DNA of 6,193 bases from positions 1-6,193 of the forward strand of contig WRNL01000093.1 of the NCBI GenBank assembly GCA_009776625.1. The letters are read 5' to 3'. The notes under the pieces are model-generated. The model had not been told where the DNA came from, ran no database searches, and worked only from the letters and a program-made list of their open reading frames with translations. Source of the stretch: Methanomassiliicoccaceae archaeon (GTDB lineage Archaea; Thermoplasmatota; Thermoplasmata; Methanomassiliicoccales; Methanomethylophilaceae). Shown here piece by piece: positions 1 to 5,228 of this stretch. The translations under genes and the position numbers were made by a program. How positions within the stretch are numbered: the stretch's first letter is position 1; every line of letters begins with the position of its first letter.

Positions 1-217
1 CCCCTATGGCGGACTGCCTCGCCGGGTTCTGCCCCAGGCCCGTGGAGATGACATTGCCCATTATGCACTCGTCGATGTCGGTCGGGGCGAGCCCCGCCCT
101 CTTGACGGCCTCTCCCACCGCCGTCGCTCCGAGCTCGGTCACCTTGACGCCTTTGAGCGCCCCTCCGTACTTCCCTATCGCGGTCCTCGCCGCGCTCAGT
201 ATAACTATTTCGTCCAT
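1..217 (-). CDS. Acetyl-CoA acetyltransferase (thiolase), N-terminal part, cut by the window edge
   Basis: Biosynthetic or degradative thiolase that condenses two acetyl-CoA to acetoacetyl-CoA, or the reverse, in the cytosol. Only the first 72 residues are visible. They begin MDEIVILSAARTAIGKYGG and continue to a GNVISTGLGQNPARQ segment, the usual N-terminal signature of bacterial-type AtoB/PhaA thiolases. The catalytic Cys near residue 90 and the C-terminal His and Cys lie beyond the left edge, so activity cannot be judged. ATG at 217 is chosen because GAGGG (227-223) precedes it at a good distance; an in-frame GTG at 229 would swallow that site. It lies 63 bp downstream of tiaS on the same strand, with its own TATA box in the gap. 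Archaeal mevalonate-pathway thiolases usually look different (SCP-like, paired with HMG-CoA synthase and a DUF35 gene), so this bacterial-type form may have been acquired by transfer; that is inference. Confidence 0.9.
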   Translation of the reverse strand, partial: MDEIVILSAARTAIGKYGGALKGVKVTELGATAVGEAVKRAGLAPTDIDECIMGNVISTGLGQNPARQSAIG

Positions 218-261
218 TACATCCCTCACTTGAAATAAGTAAGCCTAAGTGCGGGCTGGGG

Positions 262-269
262 TATTTATT
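262..269 (-). promoter_or_regulatory. TATA box for the acetyl-CoA acetyltransferase gene
   Basis: The minus strand reads AATAAATA here, centred about 48 nt before the ATG at 217 in an otherwise GC-rich gap. With the usual 25-27 nt from TATA box to start site, transcription would begin near 240 and give a leader of roughly 22 nt containing the GAGGG ribosome binding site. The same motif form (ATAAATAC) occurs before the membrane protein gene at 5146-5153. Confidence 0.55.
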
Positions 270-280
270 GGTGTCGGTGT

Positions 281-1603
281 TCATATACGTCTTTTGACGA
301 AACCGAGGGGCTGCTCCTCCCCCATCCTCCTCAACGGCTTCGACAGGTGCCTGCGGGCGGCCTCGGGCGGCTCGTACCATCCCTCCCGCACCCACCTCGC
401 CGCTTTTCTCACGACAGGGGCGGGTGCGGACTCCCGGCACCCCCTGCACCGGTACCCCTTTCCCCTTCCGACGGACTCCATCGCCCTCCCGCACCCGGGG
501 CACGAAGGGTTCGATACCTTGTCGTACCTGTCGGCGACGGAGATCACGCGGACCTTCTCCGCATTCAGGGTCCTCGGCTCATCCCTGAGCTCGCCCATGA
601 CCCCGACCACGTCCCCCGGCGACAGGTTGTCGAATAGGTACCGGAACTCCTTCGACGGCTCGTACGCCCCGACTGTCAGCGCCCCCCATGAGGTGTCCAG
701 CTCCATGAACGCATGCCCGCCGGCGGCACGCCCGCCGCCTGCGACCTTGCCCTCGACATAGTAGGAGCGGTTCGGGGCCAGCCCGGGGAACCTGCTTGAT
801 ATGTGGTCGTCCGTCCCCTGGTTGGTGAGGAACGTCATCCACCGCTCGACCGGCTCGCACCTTATCATGTCCTTCCCCCTCATAAGGTCCCGGGCGTCGT
901 CGCCCCGGAGGCCGTACAGGACGGGGCACGGCGTGGAGGGGACCATCGCCACCTTCCCCGTCCTCTCCTCCCAGCTGTTGAAGGTGGACGGCAGGGCGCG
1001 GTCGACGTCCCTTATGGACAGCGGGTCGAAGCCGCGTTCCGTGCCCCACCTCTCCCTGTGCCTGTACGCGAGGACCTCGAGGGTGCTGTCCCTCGGCCTC
1101 CACGCCATGCCACAGGCCGCACCGATTATGCCGCGCCCGCACCCCCACTCGCGCTTGAGCGCGCCCGTCCTCTCGACCTCGCCGTCGACATGCCCTTTGC
1201 CGAGTATGGTCCTGACGCCCCTCCAGTACAGGGACTGCGGCGGCTTCCTCCCGCTGACCAGGAGCCCTGCGTCCGAGCCGGGCTCGCTGTTCCTCTCGAC
1301 GATGGGGGCGAGCCTTTCCAAGAGGAGTGTCGCGTCCGGCTCGCCCGGCGCAGCGCCTCCGTAGCAGAACACGTCCTCCCCTGCAATGCTGCCTGCGAGT
1401 ATCCTTTCCCCCCTGCCCTTGCCGAACCTCATCGCCAGGGCGCCGTTGCCACGGGTCTTCCATGGGACGGCGGGGTTCAGCCGGACTATGCGTGGGTAGC
1501 CGATCATGTCCATGTCCCTGCACAGCTCGGATATTATCTCTGTGGCGAGGAACGTGGTGCAGCCACCGCTGACGGAATCGGTGTCATCGACTGCGACGTA
1601 CAT
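281..1603 (-). CDS. tiaS: tRNA(Ile2) 2-agmatinylcytidine synthetase TiaS
   Basis: TiaS uses ATP and agmatine to convert C34 of the CAU-anticodon tRNA-Ile2 to agmatidine, so that the tRNA reads AUA rather than AUG. The 440-residue product has the full family layout at about the usual length. The N-terminus MYVAVDDTDS followed by GGCTT (residues 13-17) is the hallmark of the kinase-like domain that activates C34, including the Thr region known to be autophosphorylated in the Archaeoglobus enzyme. A ferredoxin-like middle follows, with GCGRGIIGAA (154-163). A probable OB fold spans about 282-355. A zinc ribbon has CPGC (368-371) and CRGC (386-389). The C-terminal tail carries the conserved EPPEAARRHLSKPL (411-424). 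No key motif is missing. ATG at 1603 starts exactly at the conserved N-terminus, with an imperfect GGTGGA 9 nt upstream. The gene follows the OB-fold gene by 29 nt and could be cotranscribed, although a TATA-like sequence lies in the gap. Confidence 0.96.
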   Translation of the reverse strand: MYVAVDDTDSVSGGCTTFLATEIISELCRDMDMIGYPRIVRLNPAVPWKTRGNGALAMRFGKGRGERILAGSIAGEDVFCYGGAAPGEPDATLLLERLAPIVERNSEPGSDAGLLVSGRKPPQSLYWRGVRTILGKGHVDGEVERTGALKREWGCGRGIIGAACGMAWRPRDSTLEVLAYRHRERWGTERGFDPLSIRDVDRALPSTFNSWEERTGKVAMVPSTPCPVLYGLRGDDARDLMRGKDMIRCEPVERWMTFLTNQGTDDHISSRFPGLAPNRSYYVEGKVAGGGRAAGGHAFMELDTSWGALTVGAYEPSKEFRYLFDNLSPGDVVGVMGELRDEPRTLNAEKVRVISVADRYDKVSNPSCPGCGRAMESVGRGKGYRCRGCRESAPAPVVRKAARWVREGWYEPPEAARRHLSKPLRRMGEEQPLGFVKRRI

Positions 1604-1625
1604 GCGGGGTCATCCACCAATCACG

Positions 1626-1631
1626 ATATAA
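1626..1631 (-). promoter_or_regulatory. Possible internal TATA box for tiaS
   Basis: Immediately after the TGA of the upstream gene, the minus strand reads TTATAT, centred about 25 nt before the tiaS ATG. This would place transcription at or next to the start codon. The distance is slightly shorter than for the other leaderless candidates in the window, and readthrough from the upstream gene is an equally good explanation. Confidence 0.35.
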
Positions 1632-1632
1632 C

Positions 1633-1926
1633 TCATTCCGACAACATCTGCATGGAACTTACGAAGAACATGCTCCCGTCGTCCGACAGCGCCCCTTTGA
1701 CCGCATAGACGGCACGTTCGACCGGCTCGGCCCGGCAGAAGCACCTGACCCTTTCACCGCTGGTGTCCTCCATGTAGAAAGTGAACCCGTTCTGGGTCTC
1801 CTTTATCCCGTACGCCGTTCCAATCATGCTCCTGTCCTCTGGATCCCCTGGGAGGACGAACACGGCCGTCAGGATGATAAACGACACCGATATGCAAAGC
1901 AGGGAATACCTGTCGAACGCTTTCAC
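1633..1926 (-). CDS. Membrane-anchored small protein with probable OB fold
   Basis: A 97-residue protein of unknown function. Residues 8-26 (SLLCISVSFIILTAVFVLP region) form one hydrophobic segment, either a membrane anchor or an uncleaved signal. Residues about 33-95 alternate hydrophobic and polar residues in a pattern typical of an OB barrel (GTAYGIKETQNGFTFYMED, then RCFCR, then VYAVKGALSDDGSMFFVSSM), resembling small archaeal OB or tRNA-anti-like proteins. The start is GTG at 1926; an in-frame TAG two codons upstream means no longer start exists, and the next ATG (residue 34) would lose the anchor. The ribosome binding signal is weak: GAAGGG sits about 14 nt upstream. It is first in a possible two-gene unit with tiaS, and ORB copy 1 lies about 63 bp upstream of its start. 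Whether it binds nucleic acid, metal or a protein partner cannot be told from sequence. Confidence 0.75.
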   Translation of the reverse strand: MKAFDRYSLLCISVSFIILTAVFVLPGDPEDRSMIGTAYGIKETQNGFTFYMEDTSGERVRCFCRAEPVERAVYAVKGALSDDGSMFFVSSMQMLSE

Positions 1927-1988
1927 GCCCTATCGATGCGCCCTTCAGATTTCAACTTGGCAGCTACAGTTATGCTACCTCCCCCGGG

Positions 1989-2018
1989 ACGCCCCGGCCC
2001 CCCTGTTTCCAGTGGAAC
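1989..2018 (-). repeat. Origin recognition box (ORB), copy 1
   Basis: On the minus strand this element has the dyad GTTCCACTGGAAAC followed by A and six G, then CCGGGGCGT. The dyad TTCCA-N-TGGAAA plus a G-string is the known archaeal ORB or mini-ORB layout bound by Orc1/Cdc6, whose winged helix reads the dyad and whose AAA+ insertion contacts the G-string. It matches copy 2 (3548-3577) at 29 of 30 positions and in the opposite orientation; the single difference is C versus T just after GGAAA. Its G-string points left, away from orc1. Adjacency to orc1/cdc6 is the typical setting of archaeal origins. Confidence 0.85.
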
Positions 2019-2072
2019 CCTCTGTGCGCCCTTCTCATCGGCTACGCAGGGGTTATGAATGCGTCCTCTTTC

Positions 2073-2159
2073 TCAGAGGAACGCGCCTATCGCCCATATG
2101 AGCAGTATGAACGCCGTGATACCGAGAATGCAAGCTCCTATGACCAACCATCCTTTCAT
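2073..2159 (-). CDS. 28-residue single-span membrane peptide
   Basis: An uncharacterised small gene, short enough to be missed by usual length cutoffs. The peptide begins MKGWLVIGACILG and ends LLIWAIGAFL, so after a short basic start it is one continuous hydrophobic helix of about 25 residues with glycines and two tryptophans. Support for a real gene comes from the upstream sequence: GGAAGGAG (2174-2167), a strong Shine-Dalgarno, ends 7 nt before the ATG, and a TATA box sits about 50 nt before the ATG. It ends at TGA (2073-2075), which lies in a small hairpin with stem TCCTCT/AGAGGA (2064-2080). It is divergent from orc1 and lies between ORB copy 1 and the AT-rich segment. A role is not inferable; small membrane regulators and toxin-like peptides have this form, as do chance hydrophobic reads. 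Confidence 0.65.
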   Translation of the reverse strand: MKGWLVIGACILGITAFILLIWAIGAFL

Positions 2160-2206
2160 GTGAATTCTCCTTCCTTTAGTGGTGTTTCCCACCAATACAA
2201 TCCACC

Positions 2207-2214
2207 TATAAATT
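2207..2214 (-). promoter_or_regulatory. TATA box for the 28-residue peptide gene
   Basis: The minus strand reads AATTTATA, centred about 51 nt before the ATG at 2159. This predicts a transcription start near 2184 and a leader of about 25 nt that includes the GGAAGGAG ribosome binding site at 2174-2167. Confidence 0.5.
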
Positions 2215-2250
2215 AACATATACTGCGATCCCGGAACTGTTGGAAGAAAC

Positions 2251-2258
2251 TATTATAA
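2251..2258 (+). promoter_or_regulatory. TATA box for orc1/cdc6
   Basis: TATTATAA, preceded by a purine-rich GGAAGAAAC that could act as a BRE-type element, is centred about 47 nt before the ATG at 2302. The predicted start near 2280 gives a leader of about 20 nt containing GGGGGAG (2286-2292). This spacing argues for ATG 2302 over the in-frame TTG at 2284. Confidence 0.55.
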
Positions 2259-2301
2259 CAGCCTTAATTCTACATGGTAGGGCTTGGGGGAGAAGATACA
2301 A

Positions 2302-3531
2302 ATGGGGATATTTGAAGATTCAAAGAACAGGAGGAATGTCCTTATCAAAAACAGGAGCATCCTCCAGACAACGTACATACCAGACCAGCTCCCCCACAGG
2401 GAGAACGAGATAAGCAACATCGTCGACATAATAACGCCCTCCCTTTCCAAGAACAAGCCGTCGAACATACTCGTCACAGGGAAGACGGGGACAGGGAAGA
2501 CTGCGGTTCTGCATTATATAGGCAAAGAGCTCAAGAAAGCGGATCCAGATGAGGAGAACTGCTGTTTCATATACGTGAACTGCGAGATAGTGGATAACTC
2601 ATACGCCATCTTGTTCAACATATCGAACCAGATAATCAAGGATCAGAACAACAAGATACCCTTCACTGGATGGAGCCTTGACAAGGTCTATGACACGATA
2701 ATACAATACATAGACGAAGAGGACAAGGTACTGGTCATAGTCTTAGACGAGATAGACAGGATACTGCAGAAGAGCGGGGACGACATATTCTATTTCCTCA
2801 CGACTATGAACGAAGTGCTCAGGAACTCGAAGATATCCATCATCGGGGTTACGAACAATGCGAAGGTCATGGATCTCATATCCCCTAAGATTAAGAGCAG
2901 GCTCGGGGAGGAGAAGGTCGTGTTCTCGCCCTACAATGCCGAACAGCTCCAGGACATCCTCAAGGGAAGAGCGAACCTAGCTTTCGAGCCAGGGATAGTG
3001 GAGGAAGGGGTTATACCGTACTGCGCCGCCCTGTCCGCCCAGGATTCTGGGGACGCTAGGAAAGCGATAGACCTTCTGAGGGTGTCTGCGGACATCGCCG
3101 AAAGGAACGGGGACTCTTTGATCACAGAGGCGCACGTCAAGTCTGCAAGGAACAGGATAGAGATGGATGCTGTCGTAGAGGTCATAAAGACCCTTCCTGC
3201 CCAGTCGAAGATAGTGCTGAGGAGCATCATAGAGAATCATGAAAGAAAGGACACCGCAGTCATAACAGGCGACGTCTATTCGGTCTACAAAGAGATATGC
3301 AACGTGCTCAGCATCAACACCCTCAAAGAGAAAAGGGTAGCAGATCTCATATCCGAATTGGATATGCTAGGCATAATACACGCCCGTGTCAAATCTTTCG
3401 GGAGGAATGGCAGGACAAGGGAGATAGAGCTCAACATAAACATGGATATAATCGAATTCATAACAAAGGATGAGATATTCGAGCCTTTATTGAAGTACAA
3501 GCTCAGCAAACAGACCAAGCTCGTGTTCTGA
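2302..3531 (+). CDS. orc1: Replication initiator Orc1/Cdc6
   Basis: Archaeal initiator that binds ORBs at the origin and recruits the MCM helicase. The 409-residue product is of normal length for the family. The AAA+ module shows Walker A GKTGTGKT (60-67), Walker B VLVIVLDEID (143-152), sensor 1 GVTNN (182-186), an arginine-containing box (SPKIKSRLGE, Arg200) and sensor 2 GDARKA (250-255). A winged-helix DNA-binding domain follows at about 290-380, including LKEKRVADLISELDMLGII and the basic wing SFGRNGRTREIEL. ATG at 2302 is preferred because GGGGGAG sits 9 nt upstream; TTG at 2284 would add six residues but overlap that site. The gene is flanked by inverted ORBs and ends 2 bp from the convergent signal peptidase stop. 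It is clearly less GC-rich than its neighbours (hand counts 45% at 2641-2700 and 33% at 3421-3480) and strongly favours ATA for isoleucine. Confidence 0.97.
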   Translation: MGIFEDSKNRRNVLIKNRSILQTTYIPDQLPHRENEISNIVDIITPSLSKNKPSNILVTGKTGTGKTAVLHYIGKELKKADPDEENCCFIYVNCEIVDNSYAILFNISNQIIKDQNNKIPFTGWSLDKVYDTIIQYIDEEDKVLVIVLDEIDRILQKSGDDIFYFLTTMNEVLRNSKISIIGVTNNAKVMDLISPKIKSRLGEEKVVFSPYNAEQLQDILKGRANLAFEPGIVEEGVIPYCAALSAQDSGDARKAIDLLRVSADIAERNGDSLITEAHVKSARNRIEMDAVVEVIKTLPAQSKIVLRSIIENHERKDTAVITGDVYSVYKEICNVLSINTLKEKRVADLISELDMLGIIHARVKSFGRNGRTREIELNINMDIIEFITKDEIFEPLLKYKLSKQTKLVF

Positions 3532-3533
3532 CG

Positions 3534-4397
3534 TCACTGTTTCCCATGTTCCACTGGAAATAGGGGGGCCGGGGCGTACATCTCCTCGTACAGCTCCCGC
3601 TTGCATTTCCTGTAAAACCTGTGGTCGAACAGGAAACTAACCCCCACGATAAGGAATATCACCAGCAGGAAAGCGGCGGCTAGAGAGGGTATGGTATTGG
3701 GAACCAACCTGTCAAGGGTATCAACGTCCCCCCTGAGTATCATCTTGAATGACCCTATCCAAGGTATCTCGAACCATCCGACGGAGTTTATCTGGTCTAA
3801 GGATATCAGGCCGCTCACGCCGCTCACGCCGGACGGCTGGTCGAACCCGAAGTTGTTGTCGCCCATGGTGAGGTACCCGCTCGTAGTGCTTGTGCGCATG
3901 AGCCTGTCCAGATCCAGGTTCGCGTTCACCGTGCCGCTGTACCCCATGTTCTTCAGGTAGAGCGTGCCCCACATCCTGTCGTAGCCGTCGCCGCCGGTGC
4001 ACGACCATAGTTCCGCCGGGTAGCCTTCGAGGCTGGGGGCGCTCCATGTGCCGTCCCCGTTGTAGTCGAGCCACAGTATAGCCCTATGTATCACGGGGTT
4101 GCCTATGTCCCTGCTGTAGATTATGACGTCGCCGTAGTTGCCGAACTTCTCGTAACCGATCTTGTAGCCGTCAACGAATGTCCGGATCTCGACCCGTTCC
4201 TTGTCCTTGAGTATCACCACGTCCCCTGTGTCTATGACGCCGATCTGCGACCCGATCCCCCGCTGCATGCTCCCGGACTCGACGACCGTCTGGAACGGGC
4301 TGACCCCGGATGCCTGGGAGATGCCGACGAACACGGCGACCACCACCATGGCGGCGGCGATGACGACCATCGCCGCATGCTTTGTGTCCTTTTCCAC
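3534..4397 (-). CDS. sec11: Archaeal signal peptidase I (Sec11-like, Ser-His type)
   Basis: Membrane protease that removes signal peptides from exported proteins on the outer face of the cytoplasmic membrane. Counting from GTG 4397 (287 residues), an N-terminal membrane helix spans about 9-27. Box B has ESGSM with nucleophile Ser43. GNPVIHRAI holds His104, replacing the bacterial Lys, and YLTMGDNNFGFD holds Asp180 and Asp186. These match the Ser, His and Asp residues shown to matter in archaeal and eukaryotic enzymes. A second helix (about 236-257) is followed by a basic tail ending APAPLFPVEHGKQ. The open frame extends to TTG 4460, but that extension contains a TATA box (4423-4430) about 30 nt before GTG 4397, so a leaderless GTG start is preferred; ATG at 4373 is another option. 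The last codons are encoded inside ORB copy 2. An insert between His104 and Asp180, including SCTGGDGYDRMWG, is fairly long. Confidence 0.93.
   Translation of the reverse strand: MEKDTKHAAMVVIAAAMVVVAVFVGISQASGVSPFQTVVESGSMQRGIGSQIGVIDTGDVVILKDKERVEIRTFVDGYKIGYEKFGNYGDVIIYSRDIGNPVIHRAILWLDYNGDGTWSAPSLEGYPAELWSCTGGDGYDRMWGTLYLKNMGYSGTVNANLDLDRLMRTSTTSGYLTMGDNNFGFDQPSGVSGVSGLISLDQINSVGWFEIPWIGSFKMILRGDVDTLDRLVPNTIPSLAAAFLLVIFLIVGVSFLFDHRFYRKCKRELYEEMYAPAPLFPVEHGKQ
3548..3577 (+). repeat. Origin recognition box (ORB), copy 2, inside the signal peptidase gene
   Basis: The plus strand reads GTTCCACTGGAAAT, then A and six G, then CCGGGGCGT. It is the inverted partner of copy 1 (1989-2018). It starts 16 bp after the orc1 stop codon and overlaps the 3' end of the signal peptidase gene, where the opposite strand encodes APAPLFPVE. 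Its G-string points right, away from orc1, so the pair brackets the gene with both G-strings outward. Near-identity over 30 bp in two unrelated contexts, one coding and one not, favours selection as a protein-binding site. Confidence 0.85.
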
Positions 4398-4422
4398 GGC
4401 CGGAGTATGTGGTTCATTATTA

Positions 4423-4430
4423 ATTATATA
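4423..4430 (-). promoter_or_regulatory. TATA box for the signal peptidase gene
   Basis: The minus strand reads TATATAAT within a longer AT-rich GGATATATAATTAATAATG, the only AT-rich stretch nearby. Its centre is about 30 nt before GTG 4397, which has no ribosome binding site, so a leaderless or nearly leaderless transcript is predicted. An ATG at the end of the AT-rich stretch is in a different frame from the peptidase. Confidence 0.6.
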
Positions 4431-4479
4431 TCCTATGCCCTGCGCTGGCGCCGTCAGCAAAACGGGCAGTGTCAGGCGT

Positions 4480-5121
4480 TCAGGGGCTTGCGGCCGCCTG
4501 GCCTATCCTCGCCGCCCATACGGCACAGACGGCCAGCGCGGTCGCCCATGCCCCGAGTATCGCCATCGCCAGATCCGTGCTCGCCCCTGGTCCCGACACC
4601 ATCGCCCCGGCACAGACGGCCAGCACTAGTGCGAAGGGGGCGGACACGGATGCCATGTACGCCAAGGGGTAGCTTTTGACCCTGAGCTCATAGGGGTCGC
4701 CCGTGTAAGGAAGGCCAAGCTTGTTGCAGGTGCGCTCCGCATCCACAGCCGAGAGGAAGTACATCCCAAAGACTATGGCTATGAACGAGGCGATTATCAT
4801 ATACTCGTCCGGCTCCGACCGGTAAATGGTTAGTAGCAGGAGGTCCCCCGACGCGAGCGCGCACCCCCAGAGGAACATCGCCCCCTTCCTGTATTGGCGC
4901 AGGTACAGGTGCGCCGCCCCTGGGACGAGCACCGAGCAGAACGCCGCCGTCGGCCTGTTCCTCCCCTCCCCATGGCCGTCCGTCAACAGGAAAGGGGGCA
5001 CGGCCAAGAGCAGGATCAGGGACGAAAGGATGACGCGCATGCTCCCTGTATGCAGGCCGCCTGCGAACAGGGCGATAAAAACGAGCGCCGTCGCGGCCGA
5101 TGCCATCTTCCTGGGCGTCAT
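4480..5121 (-). CDS. Multi-spanning membrane protein of unknown function
   Basis: Counting from ATG 5121 (213 residues), hydrophobic segments lie at about 7-23, 28-45, 79-100, 107-124, 152-175 and 182-204. A further short stretch near 58-73 carries VPGAAHLYLRQYRKGAMFL. That PGxxHLYLxxxxKG pattern occurs near membrane segments in TM2-like and related small membrane families, but no precise family is recognised. A soluble loop at about 125-150 (DAERTCNKLGLPYTGDPYELR) separates the last helices. The open frame reaches ATG 5172, but the added 17 codons contain a TATA box (5146-5153), so the leaderless ATG 5121 is preferred. The gene is 82 bp upstream of the signal peptidase start on the same strand, with a separate promoter between them, and is divergent from the flavodoxin-like gene. 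It is GC-rich with good coding bias. No catalytic residues are evident. Confidence 0.8.
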   Translation of the reverse strand: MTPRKMASAATALVFIALFAGGLHTGSMRVILSSLILLLAVPPFLLTDGHGEGRNRPTAAFCSVLVPGAAHLYLRQYRKGAMFLWGCALASGDLLLLTIYRSEPDEYMIIASFIAIVFGMYFLSAVDAERTCNKLGLPYTGDPYELRVKSYPLAYMASVSAPFALVLAVCAGAMVSGPGASTDLAMAILGAWATALAVCAVWAARIGQAAASP

Positions 5122-5145
5122 GTCATCCGTGGGAACGGCAAAGAG

Positions 5146-5153
5146 GTATTTAT
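5146..5153 (-). promoter_or_regulatory. TATA box for the membrane protein gene
   Basis: The minus strand reads ATAAATAC, centred 28-29 nt before ATG 5121. No Shine-Dalgarno precedes that ATG, which fits a leaderless message. If translation began at ATG 5172, this motif would instead be coding. Confidence 0.5.
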
Positions 5154-5195
5154 CCGGTCCCGATAGGCTCATAGGCGGGCGGGGTGGAGGACATG

Positions 5196-5203
5196 CATTT
5201 AAT
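5196..5203 (+). promoter_or_regulatory. Possible TATA box for the flavodoxin-like gene
   Basis: CATTTAAT is centred about 29 nt before GTG 5229 and is the only AT-rich run in this GC-rich divergent gap. The spacing equals that of the other leaderless candidates. The match to a TATA box is only moderate, and the motif becomes coding if ATG 5193 is the true start. Confidence 0.35.
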
Positions 5204-5228
5204 CAGCACCGACCGCATACGGGGGGGT

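Larger units (their letters stand above)
2191..2275. other. AT-rich divergent promoter region, candidate origin unwinding element
   Basis: Hand counting gives 36% GC over 2191-2280 and 27% over 2191-2220, against about 75% in a sampled stretch of tiaS (1081-1140). The stretch separates the divergent small-peptide and orc1 genes and carries both TATA boxes. In archaeal origins an AT-rich unwinding element commonly lies beside ORBs and the orc1/cdc6 gene, so this is the best local candidate. The AT bias could also be explained by the two promoters alone. Confidence 0.45.

Noticed and set aside
579..1523. Long 314-codon minus-strand frame overlapping tiaS
   Set aside because: Arg/Gly/His-rich low-complexity translation typical of an alternative frame in GC-rich DNA; the tiaS frame has all the family motifs.
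803..1708. 301-codon plus-strand frame antisense to tiaS
   Set aside because: An antisense shadow of a GC-rich gene with no recognisable domain or plausible ribosome binding site.
2064..2080. TCCTCT/AGAGGA hairpin as a terminator after the 28-residue peptide gene
   Set aside because: A 6-bp stem with no following T-run on the transcribed strand; not convincing as an archaeal terminator.
1781..2101. Plus-strand open frame of 106 codons containing APAPLFPVE, the same peptide as the signal peptidase tail; looks like a duplicated gene fragment
   Set aside because: The shared peptide comes entirely from the 30-bp ORB read on the corresponding strand. Similarity stops at the ORB ends and the frame overlaps the OB-fold gene antisense.
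2180..2194. TGGTG-TTTCC-CACCA hairpin, possibly a third degenerate ORB or operator
   Set aside because: Only GGGAAAC resembles the ORB core, there is no G-string and the stem is 5 bp. It is too weak to call.
2239..2251. GTTGGAAGAAACT as a further mini-ORB next to the orc1 TATA box
   Set aside because: The left half of the dyad and the G-string are both missing.
3811..3828. Two tandem copies of the 9-mer CCGCTCACG in the signal peptidase gene
   Set aside because: A two-unit in-frame repeat encoding Ser-Gly-Val twice in a loop; ordinary coding slippage, not a separate element.
4086..4679. 197-codon plus-strand frame across the peptidase 5' end and the adjacent gap
   Set aside because: It lies antisense to two supported genes and is Pro/Arg/His-rich, so it is a shadow frame.
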